Below are positions 19,101-29,894 of a stretch of 64,000 bases of DNA, one piece after another. Position 1 is the stretch's first letter, and every line of letters starts with the position of its first letter. The notes under the pieces were generated by a model. The model searched no databases, was not told the DNA's origin, and was given only the letters and a program-made list of their open reading frames with translations. This DNA is from Mantamonas sphyraenae (Eukaryota > CRuMs > Mantamonadidae), in contig JAPMXV010000025.1 of the NCBI GenBank assembly GCA_026936335.1, positions 124,001 through 188,000 on the forward strand. Direction: 5' to 3'. The position numbers and the translations under genes were made by a program.

Positions 19101-22100
19101 GTTGATACGTGGCTGCAGGCTCACACGCAGCCACATGCGCCGTCCGACGGTGAAGCGGCGACCGTCCAGTGAGAACGAAACCACATACGCACCCGATGGC
19201 AAGGACGGCAGCGTGCAAGTTGCTCTTGTGTCACTCTGCACCGTGGCGTTGACAAGCTCCTTGCCAACCATACAAACCGCACTCTTGCCATCGATTGCGA
19301 CAAACCCCGTCCCGTGGATGGTGATGGTCACACCTGCTGAACCGTTAACAACATTGGGCTCGATGGCCACTGCGTCGTACGTTGTCCATGAAAACTCTGC
19401 CGTGCAGCTGGTGTTGAACACTGGAATGGACACGGTCGTGACGTTGGTTGGCACTCGGAAGCGCCACCACGATCCGTCAAACCTGAGCCCGCTTTGCTGG
19501 GCCTTGACGTCAAACGCCTGAGGGGGCGCCGTCTTGTTGAACCGGTATGTGGCAACCACACCGTCCAAGCCAGCTGGGATGGGCACTTGTCCCACGTCCC
19601 ACTCCACCCGTGGACACTCAACGCATACCGTCGTGTTTCCAATGACATTGGAGACGCCATACAGACAATTTGAGCATGACGTTTGGCCCGGAATGCTCTG
19701 TTGACCTGCGGGACACGGTTGGCAACTGTCGGCAGACGTCTGATTGGCCAGAGTGCCAAATGTGTTGGCTGGGCACAGAACGCACTGTTCGGGAGCAGTT
19801 GCATTCCCGTATGTTCCGGCTGGACATGGAGTGCACGTAGACGCACCGGCAAACGCATAGCTTCCGAGTTGGCAAGGTGAGCACGCAGTGGCTCCAGGGT
19901 TTGCGCTGTACGATCTGGCCGAACACTGCGTGCAGCTTGACGCTTGTGTTGCGTTGGAAAAGTAGCCCTTGGGGCAAATATCACACGTGGTGGACCCTTG
20001 GTGGCTAAACTGCCCTTCTGCACACGGAGAACATCCGAGGGAACCCGTGCTGTTCGAGAACGAACCTGCGGTGCAGTTTAGACAGGCTGAAGCACGCGAC
20101 ACGTTGCTGTGCTTGCCCATTGGACACAGTGTGCATGAACCAGCGTATTCGGCGTTGTACTCCCCAGGAGCACATGCAGCACACTCCACATCTGCAAATC
20201 CGCTGGGTGTTGAGGTCAACGTCGTCCCCGGACCGCATTTGGTTTCAAACGAAGACACAAAGGCCGTGCGTGAGCTTGTAAAGGACACATTGGCATTGAG
20301 CGATCCTTTGCTGTATCCACAAACAGCGACTCGGCCGCTGTACGCGACCGCTCCACCGTACGCATACTCGTCTGCGGATGAACCCCACTGTTTCGTCCAA
20401 ACCTTGACTCCGCTGGTGGTCCAGCGTGTAGCAAAGATGTCTGTGCCTCCAAAGGACGGGTTTCCATCCAAGGAACCGCCAGTGGTGCCGCCTGCAACCA
20501 CCGTATCGTTGTAAACAGCAACGAAGCTGCTCACATCGTTGAACCCGGTCCCCCATTGACGGTGCCACATGCGCACGCCGCTGCTCGACCAGGAAACGAG
20601 GAAAGCATCGTCGCCACCACTGCTGCTTTGCCCCCCGCCGCTGGATGCGGCCGCGAGGCCGGCGACGAAAACCGTTTCATCCGGAAGATGCGCAACAGAG
20701 AACGCGTAGTCCCATGAGTTCGATCCAAACTGTCTGCTCCACACTTTGACACCTTCGTGTGTCCACTTGGTGACAAACAGGTCGCTGTTACCCAGGAAGC
20801 TCTGACCATCCAAGGAAGCGTGCGTGTGTCCGACAACCCAGATAGCAGTATCGGATGCTGCTACAGACGTCCCTGCGTCCTCTGTGTTGGTCCCCCACAC
20901 TCGTGTCCACTGCTTGGTTCCGTTTCCTGACCACTTGGTCAGAAAAATGTCTCGGTCTGCGATGCCAGCCTGCCCATCCAATCCTCCCTGGACGTACCCG
21001 GTGACAAGAAGGTCTCCAGAGCCACTGACAACGCCGCCAACCACAGTCGGTGTGCCGCCCCCGATCCAAGCATCGAGAGTGGTAATGGCGACCGCGGTCC
21101 CGTTGCTCAGTCTCAACGTTGTGTACATGGGACCAGCCCCAACTCCAGCGTACAGCCCTGTGCGGGCAAACGAAGCGCACCCAAGGAGTCGAGTTGCACC
21201 CGAGGCCAACTGCTGCGCCGAAATCCAGGTGATCCCCTTGGAGGCCTGTTGCGACAACATCCAGGCACGGCTGCCAGAGGTCGGAGTCAGAGCTCCAACC
21301 CACGGAAAGGTACCCACAGTGTCGGCGTCGGTCCATACCATGGCACCCGTCCCGTCTCCTGCTACCAATGGATAGTCTGCGTCAGCAAAGGAAACAGAGT
21401 AAGCGGTGTTGTTCGACTGCTGGCTTGCACGCAGCAGACGCTCCTGTGACAAGGTACCCGAGCTAGAGTACGTATTCAAAGTGACGTCTTCACCTGTCTC
21501 TGCGTACGTGGTGTAACCAATCACAATTCCGTTGTCGCCCTGGCATGCAACATCAACGGCATTGCTCTCTGCCCCAGCTGCTCCCCAAAGTCGCGTCCAT
21601 GTTCGCGTCCCGTTTGCAGTTATCTGAATGACCATTTGATCTCTCGCACCAGTTCTCGGTTGCGAGTTTACACTTGAGCTCCATGTCTGCCCCACAGCCA
21701 GCCAGTTGCCATCGCCACACTGGCTGATACCAGTCCCGTAGTCGTTGCTACTGCCTCCCCACTGGCCACCCCACTCCATTGTTCCATTCAGATCAATACT
21801 GAACACAAACATATCGAAACCGCCGGACCCAGCACCAACAAGCGAGCCTGAGGTAGCTCCGATTGCCAGCACGTGCTCACCTGTGATGTCGATCTGTATG
21901 TCCTGGATCCAATCACCACTTGCACTTCCCCACTGTCTTCTCCACCGCTCCGTTCCATTTGGAAGGAATTGGAGGATGAAGGCGTCTTCCAATCCGGCGT
22001 GACTCTGACCGAGCGAACCCCAAGTGTGTCCACCCACGAATATGTGCCCCATAGGTGACACCGTCAACGAACTTGCTTGATCGGTACCGGAAGTTCCCCA

Positions 22101-22697
22101 TTGGCGGATCCATGCCACAGTCAAATTGGTGTGCACCTTCACCAGAACCGCATCTTGTGCTCCGAACGAGCTTTGTCCAAACGTACCAGCTGTGTTTCCA
22201 CAGACCACAATCGATCCATCAGGAAGACTTGACACCGAATAGAAAACGTCCGAGGCTGCTGTGCCAAGTTGTACCCCGTCATCCAAGCTGCCATTCTGGT
22301 GAACCCGTGCGATGAATCCATCGTAGCCTCCAAAATGAGTGCCAAACAGGGAACCCGATGCGTGTCCAGCGACCAAAATCTTCCCCTGAGAATCTAAAGC
22401 AACGCCATAAGCGGCATCGTCGCCCGAAGTTCCCCACATGCGGGTCCACAGGCGAGAACCATTCACGGCCCATTTCGTCACAAAGGCGTCTCCTTGCCCA
22501 TAGTTGATTTCTCCATCCAGGCTACCGTATGTCCTTCCAACAACGTAAGTATCACCTCCTGGTGACACGACGACTCCATAACCCCTTTCGGACTGGGCGG
22601 TGGCGCTCAAGGTCGGCTCTTGCCATGTCCAGGCCCCGTCGGCTCCGGGCACTTGGCACGCCACGAGCATGAGCACGACAATGACAACCATCTTCAT
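16114..22697 (-). pseudogene. RECb: right-hand copy of the giant receptor, with a one-base frameshift
   Basis: Starts at the ATG at 22697 with the signal peptide MKMVVIVVLMLVACQVPG. The order is as in RECa: SBBP propeller repeats (about 22600-20260), a longer GCC2/GCC3 block (20250-19610), IPT/TIG domains (19330-18030), a Cys module and a multi-pass region (17665-16540). At 16733-16737 a run of five C (G on the coding strand) replaces the six G of RECa at 15264-15269. This shifts the frame before the last two or three helices, and the shifted frame ends at 16416. Adding one base restores a 2194-aa protein that continues to TGA at 16114-16116. Its last part (from 16600 down) differs from RECa but is still open and membrane-like, so selection acted until recently or the indel is an artefact. 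The ectodomain is homologous to RECa but strongly diverged. Confidence 0.75.
16600..18829 (-). repeat. Inner arm (right): near-identical IPT-to-membrane segment
   Basis: Inverted partner of 13171-15402, separated from it by a spacer of about 1.2 kb that holds the diverged 3' ends of RECa and RECb. Confidence 0.85.
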
Positions 22698-23833
22698 CCG
22701 ACCCGTGTGCGTCTGCCCGTTTGTCCCACCCTTGCCTACACTGCCTCTGTAGCCTGCCACCCACCCTGCGAATCAGCCCCGTGTCAGCAACAACCCTCCT
22801 CCTCCCATCCAGAAACAGCAGAACTGCCCGTGCTGAGATTCCTTCCCATTGTTTCCATCGTTGGATGAACGCTTTCCCCACGCAAGGCGTTCCCAGGTTC
22901 CCGAAAGGCAGCTGATCGGGCCTTCGCTTGCATCCAGCAACCGCCCGCACTCTGGCCACAATCCCGGCCGTACCACACCACAGTGCCCCGCACACCACGA
23001 CCCGATTTCATCTCTCTTTTCACCCATTGGATCGCACCCTCCTCCCACCACACATGTCCACTCACCTGCTTCGATGCATCCCCTGTGTCGGTTTGCGAGT
23101 CTTTCCATCGTTGCACGTCCAAAAAGTTGTCTCGCCGTATTCCTGCGCGCCCGGCTATTGAGTCAGAGACATCCACTGTCGACTTGGATCACGCACATCT
23201 GGCCTCTCACTCACGTTTTACTCCACTCCTTTGTTTCTTGTGTTGATCTCTTGCGTGTGTCGTCCCTGCTGATGTCTCTGCGAGCTTGGAAACGAGCCTC
23301 TGGCGACGGGCGAAAAAACAACACCTTTTTGCCTCTCCACGCGCACGTCGTGACACGTGTTGTGTTGTCCATCGCAGCATTTGTTCGCATTGTTCAACAC
23401 ACATGCGCAACCGGCATACTCCGCACAGTGCCCCATGGATTCCACGGTGTGTGCACAGGGGTCTCGCAGGGTGCAGGTGCGAGCAGGACTCGCAGGAAGG
23501 TCCTCCCGCGCACTTTGGAATCGCCACGGCTTTCCTGAGACTTTCTTCATCGCGCACAGGCAAACACTGACGTCTCAACTGTGCACACACGCGTACCAAT
23601 GGGCGATGTGTGATTCCCTCTGCCTATGGGTCGGCCGGCCGAAGGGGCAACCCGCGCCACAGAGCTTGCAGGCCAATCAGGGGCGCTGCAACCACAGGAA
23701 CCGGGAATCATGGGCACAGTGCTCTATGATGGCAACAAACTACACCCACCACGCATTCTCTCTTTGGAGGGGTGTTCCCCTGAAGGGCGTGAGGGGGGTG
23801 GCCCAACACAAGACGAGACGAAAACGGCACACC
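22698..23833. promoter_or_regulatory. Shared divergent promoter/5'-leader region of RECb and SPb (mirror copy)
   Basis: An inverted, nearly identical copy of 7994-9129 lying between the starts of RECb and SPb. It contains the same CCAAT-like boxes and the same candidate leader intron. No gene of its own was found. Confidence 0.6.
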
Positions 23834-25269
23834 ATGTCGTCGATGTCGGTGCCGTGTTCCATGGGCCTGTGGTACGTAGCCATGGCGTTGACTGTGTGCA
23901 TTGCCTGTGCACAGAGCGTGTACATGGATGCAGAGGGAGCAATCCACCATGACGGCGTGATGTCTGCGCAGGAGGCATCCGTGGGCACTCTCCGCTTCCC
24001 ACAAGCGCCACAAGGACGTCAGGTCCAGGAGCAGGCGGCTGTGGGCGCACTGCCGCCCAACCTCCTGCACAATACACTCATGAGCGACATCCATCCCAGA
24101 AAGTCCACGCCCGAGGGGTTTTCCACTGGGTGGTTTCACCGCAGCCCATCGACCGGAGCTACAGACTTTCAGTGTGACTACCGTTCACCAGGAACAGCAT
24201 CGTTGAATCCTGGTACCATTTCTATTACGCCTGTGCACCCATACACCCACTGTTTCGAGGGACCATGGGCTGCCACTTCCCCCGCAGGGTCCATTCCACG
24301 TGCACAGTGCAACCTGGCGACAGAGAGCAGCCCCGTGTGGTTTGGAGCGTACAACAAAGGCCCTAGGATGAATCAACGGGGACTGAGGGACGGCGACCCT
24401 CCTCGGTATGGCCATCTGCTCAAGATTTCGGGGTCGTACACACCGGCTGCACAAGCACTGAAGGAGAACGCCACACAGTGGGTTCAGATCTCGGGAGTCA
24501 CCATTGAGGTGGACAAGCGATTTAAAGTGTCGTACTATGTGAAAGAGGTTCGTGGACGTGGAGGCATGCGCTGGGACCACTGAGCGGGCTGCCCGCCACG
24601 AATTCGACGCCATGCCCAGATGACTGGTGCTACGTCGACACAATCATTTCAAACGAGCATTTGACACAAGGGGAACGCCCCAAGGACCAACATGACTGCT
24701 TAACCCTGCAGTTTGCGGTGGAAGGTGACGCAGCAGGCGTGTTTGACATTTACCTCGCCATTCCGTATGTCAGCCGTATAGAGGACCAACAACCACTTTG
24801 GGCACCCAGTGTATCTGATATGAACCACGAGATGCGACAACAAGGTACGATAGTCATGCAGTAGGTCGCAGGAAGCGTACGTACTCACTCTCTCACCCAC
24901 CCCCCCCCCCCCCCCCCCGCAGCTCGGTACATTTGGGATCCACCATCGATTACCAAGCCCCGCATGCACATCCCAAACGCTGGGATCTTCTCCATCACCT
25001 CCGATACCCGTTGGAATGCGGCTAGCACGTGCACGTACCAGATCTGGACGAGCTTGCAACATCTCGACAACGTCATCTTCACAATCAAAGTTGAAGGGTA
25101 CATCGTCACCGCAAGTGAGTCTATATCGCTTCTCTACTCTGCATGGTCGAATTCCCGGTGTGAGGTGGGTGGGGGTGAATATGTGGTTTGCGAGAGATGT
25201 GGATGCGGGAAGTGGACCACCGGAACTTGGAAAGGTTTGTTTGGGGTGTGGAAACGGTGGTGGTGGTGA
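23834..25269 (+). pseudogene. SPb: right-hand copy of the secreted protein, frameshifted and truncated
   Basis: The signal peptide and first 240 or so residues match SPa almost exactly (ATG at 23834, exon 1 to 24844, intron 24845-24922, exon 2 from 24923). Around 24569-24571 one C is missing compared with SPa (GCGCTGGG against GCGCCTGGG). The frame therefore runs into TGA at 24581-24583. Further on, similarity to SPa ends near 25150, where the sequence switches to the G-rich upstream region of the first kinase gene; the frame then stops at 25269. The last 110 or so residues of SPa have no counterpart. Both breaks make a functional product unlikely, unless the missing C is a sequencing error, and even then the C-terminus is lost. 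Confidence 0.8.
24845..24922 (+). other. SPb intron with a 19-C homopolymer before the acceptor
   Basis: GTACG donor at 24845, C tract at 24900-24918, GCAG acceptor ending at 24922. Mirror of the SPa intron, 78 nt. Confidence 0.75.
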
Positions 25270-25393
25270 CGATGGATGGGTGGGGTGGAGTGAGGTGGGG
25301 AAGGGCGGGGAAGGGTGGGGAAAGGGAAAGAGGAAAAGATGGGGGGACATCGGAGCGGGAGCTGACAAGTGGGGCAGAACTGGTTGATCGATC
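25151..25393 (+). promoter_or_regulatory. Upstream region of kinase K1
   Basis: G-rich sequence alignable with the upstream regions of K2-K4 from about 25160 onward (shared ACCACCGGAACTTGGAAAGG at about 25214). Unlike K2-K4, no R gene precedes it; it is joined directly to truncated SPb. The 10-bp palindrome TGATCGATCA overlaps the A of the ATG. Confidence 0.5.
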
Positions 25394-28300
25394 ATGAGCA
25401 CAACACAAGAAGTGGACTGGAAGACACTGCTGGCGAGTGGCGATGTGGAACGCATTGGGGTGGCATTGGCAGAGGCAGGAGAGGTGGGTTTGCGGGAGAG
25501 TCGAGAGGGAAAATTTGGTTGACGTGTGGGTGGAGAGGATGGTTGAGGAGTGAGGAAGGAGTGAATAGAGGCGATTGGGATTGGGGGAAGTGGGTGGGTG
25601 GGTGGGTGCGGGGGGTGATGGCTGACGCAGGTGGTGCAGGAATTGAACCTGGGAGGGAAGAGTCTTGGGGACGAACATGTGGCAGCCCTGGCAAAGGCAT
25701 TGGGAAGGAACAGCAGCTTGAAGAGGCTGTACCTCAACAGCAACAGCGTTGGAGCAGAAGGAGCAGCAGCACTGGCGCAGGCACTAACTGAGAACAGCAG
25801 CTTGCAGATACTGAGCCTCGACAGCAACAGCATCGGCGACAAAGGAGCAGCAGCACTGGCGCAAGCACTGAGTGAGAACAGCAGCTTGCAGAGACTGGAC
25901 CTCTACAACAACAGCATCGGCGCAGGAGGAGCAGCATCACTGGCGCAGGGACTGAGTGAGAACAGCAGCTTGCAGAGACTGAACCTCCGAAACAACAGCA
26001 TCGGAGCAGAAGGAGCAGCAGCACTGGCGCAGGCATTGAGTGAGAAAAGCAGCTTGCAGACACTGTTCCTCGACAACAACAGCATCAGGGCAGAAGGAGC
26101 AGCAGCACTGGCGCAGGCACTGAGTGAGAATGGCAGCTTGCAGGCACTGTACCTCAACAACAACAGCATCGGGGACAAAGGAGCAGCAGCACTGGCGCAG
26201 GCACTGAGTAAGAACGGCAGCTTGCAGACACTGGACCTCAGCAACAACGGCATCGGAGCAGAAGGAGCAGCAGCACTGGCCGCAGCACTGCAATCCAACC
26301 ACACCTGCTGGTACATGCCTGGTGTGTACGATGATGCAGTCAAGCAGCGTCTTTCTCGCAACAGGGAGCACGCTGATGCGTTCCTCGCCGCCGCCCGCTC
26401 TGCCGACACCGATGCCATGCAGGAGCAGCTGGATTGGGGTGTTCACATCGACACATGGCCTGACAATGCCAACACAGCCCTCACCATTGCAGTCAACAGC
26501 AACGACGTTGAACTGTGCGCATGGCTGATCGAGCGTGGTGCGAATCCACTCACTCGCCCGTTTGGCTACAATCCCAATGCGCTGGAGCTGGCCCCAAAAA
26601 AAGGCAACACGGCCATTCTGGAGCTGCTCTCTGCAGCAATCAACCCTGTTGACCGATCCTGGCCAGCGTACGCCACAGCAACAGCCAATGTGGAGCTTGT
26701 GACTGAGCTGGATGCCATGCTGACAGCACTGTCATCATCATCGTCTGGACACACGAGCGTGGCGGATGTTGTGTCTGTGCTGAACGACAGCGCAAAGACG
26801 ACACCAATGCGCGAGGCATCGTCTGTGCAGGAACACCTGGAGACTGTGATCGCAGACACTGAGGTGGCATCGACACACCATGCTGTGCTGGACACGGTGA
26901 AGGAGAGTGTGGACCAGGAGAACGCACGTGCACGCACACTCTTGGCTGCAGCTGCTCCACACGCTGCACAGGCACAGCAAACACTGTGGACAGCAGAGCA
27001 GGAAGAAGTGGAGAGGCTGGTGGCGACACACAAGCAAGCGGCGAGACAGCGACAGGCAGGGACGACGATGGAAGCCAAGACGAGTGCACGTGAAGTGGAA
27101 CTGCAGACGAGTGTGGAGCTGGTGGGAGTGTGTGCACAACGGGCAGAGAAGAGGATGGTAGTGCGGAGGGAGGTGTATGGAGCAGCAGGAGAGGTGTGGG
27201 AGGGAGTGTGGAAGGAAGCAGCAGCAGGTGAACCATCGTCGTCACCTGGAGGATGGATTGGAGAACGGGCAGAGGCACAACGGGAGCATGTGTTGACTCA
27301 GGCTGGGGTCACAAGGGAGGAGGGAAGACGGTATGCAGCTGGGCTGGAGCAACTGGAGGCCAACACAGGAGAGCTGGAGGCACGGAAGGAGGCACTGGGT
27401 GCAGAGGAGGAGAAGGAGCGGATGGCGAAGGAGACGCATGTGACAGAGATGGGACGAGAGATTGAAGAGCTGGAGAACAGACTGGCACAGCTGCGCAGGG
27501 ACAAGGCAGCTGAGGAGGTGGCATTGCGTGAGCTGCCTGCTGTGTACAGACAAGAACGCAGGCAGATCGAAGCAACACTGAAACAATGTGAGAACTGGTG
27601 CACACAGCTGCGCATGCTGTGTGAGCGTCAGGAGGGACTGACGCATGCGCTGGAGCAGCTGGCAGAGGCGAGCAAGGAGCATCTGGAAGAAACCGCTGAA
27701 GCAGTGGACCACACAGAGCAACAGCTGCAGACACACCACAGAGCAGAACAGACGATGACCAAAGAGGCAGCCGAGTTGGCATGTGGGTCGCTGGCAGGGG
27801 AACTTCAACGTCTGGAACGGTCGAAAGGACCGAAGCAGAAGCGTGTGCAGCAGGCAGAGGCAGACATGCTGCGGTACCTGGAGGAGGAGCTGACCGAAGA
27901 GTACAACCGAGCACGGGAGGAGCGGGAGCAGGCAGCAGCGGGTGTGAAGCAGGTGGAGGCGATGCAGACCGAGCGGCTGGAAACGCTGAATGCAGCCGAG
28001 GCACTGCTGGGCAAGGAGGCATCGAGTCTGGCGGCGGTGCTTGCAGGGGAGGACAGACGAGGTTCATCGAACAACTGGACACCGCCTGGGTCGCCACTGG
28101 GATCAGAAGTGGAGAGTAGCGGAGACGAGTCGCTGGAGATCCCGTGGTCGGATCTGTCGAAAGGGGAACTGCTGGGAGAGGGCGGGTTTGCGTTTGTGTA
28201 CAAGGGGATGCTGCGTGGAAGCACGCCAGTAGCCATCAAGATGATGAAGGTGCAGGTGATGGATGCTGAACACGCAGCAGCATTCAACCACGAGGTGCGG

Positions 28301-29500
28301 ACGATGAAGGGACTGAAGCACAGGAACATGATCACACTGCACGGAGTGTGCGTGGAACCGGAGCATGTGTGCATGGTGACGGAACTGTGTGAGCTTGGGT
28401 CGCTGCACAGGCTGCTGCACGAGAGAGGCGAGGGTGCGGAAGGGCTGTCTGAGGAGGCCAAGGTGCAGATTGCACGAGATGTGGCAGACGGAATGGCGTA
28501 CCTGCACGGATACAAACCACCGATCATGCACAGGGACCTGAAGCCAGAGAATGTGCTGCTGGACAGGCGTGGCGTGGCACGGATCAGCGACTTTGGGCTG
28601 AGCCGGGTAAAGGAGCACACCAAGACGAAAACCAAGTCAGGCGCCGGATCATGGCAGTACATGGCACCTGAGCTGTTGTTGGATGATGATGACACGGACA
28701 GCGACGAGGAGGAGGATGCAGGGGCGTCGTCCTCGAGCGTTTCCATGCGGACGTTTGACGAAAAGGTGGATGTGTTTGCGTTTGGGATGCTGTTGTGGGA
28801 GATGATGCATGAAGTGCAGCCGTACAGCGGAAAGGGAGGCTTCTCGATGGCCAAGTTGATCTACCGATGGGGGAAGAAGCCGGACAAGCGAGAGAAGATC
28901 GACACGAGCGTGTGTCCGGGATGGGCGACAAAGCTGATTGAGCAGTGCTGGGCGACGGATCCATCGCAACGGCCTCCGTTCACACAGATTGTGGCGACGC
29001 TGGACACGGTGGAGGTGATGAAGAAGGAGGAGATGCACTCGCAGGTGGAGATTGTGAGCATCCTGCACGAGATGCAGGGGACACAGGCACAGATCCTGGA
29101 CGCGATGCAGTTTGACCACGAGGCATGGCAGGCACAGGTGGCTGCACTGGATCCCAGGGCACAGGAGGAGATTGTCACTGCGCTGCGAGAGGTACAAAGC
29201 GACACGGAATCACTAAAGAGGAAGAGTGGCCAACAGAGCAAGGCGATCCGGTTCCTGGGAGAGCAGGTACCACAGTTGCGAGCGTGGCTGACAGAGGTGC
29301 AGACACGGGCAGAGGCACAAGGGCTGAACGCAGCAGATGTGGACATTGTGCGTGCGCAACTGGCTGCCATGGAGCAGGATGTGATGGAAGTGAAAGAGCG
29401 GGTGAGCAGTCAAGGAGCAGCGATGGTTGGAGTGCAAGCGAAGCTGGTGACGGTGGAGATTGGGATGGGGGAGAGTGGAGAGGATGATGAAGGAGTGTGA
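25394..29500 (+). CDS. K1: LRR - ankyrin - coiled coil - TKL protein kinase (8 LRRs)
   Basis: join(25394..25483,25631..29500), 1319 aa. The 90-nt first exon (M-S-T-T-Q-E-V-D-W) joins in phase 0 to V-V-Q-E-L. There is no signal peptide or membrane helix, so the protein is probably cytosolic. Order: eight 28-residue LRRs of ribonuclease-inhibitor/NLR type (L-x-L-x-x-N-x-I-G-x-x-G-A-A-A-L-A, about 31-257); two or three ankyrin-like units (about 270-365); a long Glu/Arg/Gln-rich coiled coil (about 430-840); a TKL kinase domain (about 873-1150); and a C-terminal coiled coil. Kinase motifs are complete: GEGGFAFVYKG, VAIK (Lys about 900), HRDLKPEN (about 997), DFG (about 1017), APE (about 1043). An acidic insert (D-D-D-D-T-D-S-D-E-E-E) follows APE. 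Predicted active Ser/Thr or dual-specificity kinase with an LRR sensor. First of four tandem copies; convergent with G'1. Confidence 0.9.
25484..25630 (+). other. K1 intron, G-rich with a quadruplex-type motif near the acceptor
   Basis: Donor GGAGAG|GTGGGT, acceptor GACGCAG|GTGGTG, 147 nt, phase 0. The 3' half contains GTGGGTGGGTGGGTGGGTG and then a G6 run, so it lacks a normal pyrimidine tract. Equivalent introns: K2 32848-32995, K3 40310-40456, K4 47780-47927. Confidence 0.8.
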
Positions 29501-29894
29501 AGCCATGAAGGAAGGAGTCGGGTGTAGAGGACCATGTCTGACACGATGTGGAACGAGTGAACGAGTGTACGCACAAGGACTGGGTGATTGCAGGGAGGAC
29601 GCGGGGACCACAACCCCCGAGCAGGTGCAACGGAAGCATGTTGAACGAGAACTGGAGGCAGCAGCAATTGATTCTACCCAACATGGAAGAAACACGAGCA
29701 AACAAGGCAGCGTGTCTCTTCAACACATCCATACCAACCTCTTTGCGGACACCACCAACCACTCAACACAACTCCTCAACGACTGGGAACGGGGGTCTCT
29801 CCATTCGACTCTCACGTCATCACAAATCCCACACACACCAACCCCCAATCCTTGCCAGTCTTGTGTACCATCCAATCATCCCCTCATCCCCTCA
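29501..29894. other. Convergent intergenic region K1 / G'1
   Basis: Holds the 3' flank of K1 and the 3' flank of the minus-strand G'1 fragment. No gene was recognised. K1 and K4 share the short version of this region; K2 and K3 carry about 40 extra bp. Confidence 0.6.

Larger units (their letters stand above)
22613..25150 (-). repeat. Outer arm (right) of an imperfect palindrome
   Basis: Inverted partner of 6675-9214. It ends at about 25150, where SPb is cut and joined to the upstream region of kinase K1. Both the missing-C frameshift and the shorter C tract fall in this arm. Confidence 0.85.

Noticed and set aside
25650-26310. Regular short repeats that could suggest a CRISPR-like or satellite array
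   Set aside because: Period of 84 bp encodes in-frame 28-residue LRRs; no spacers.
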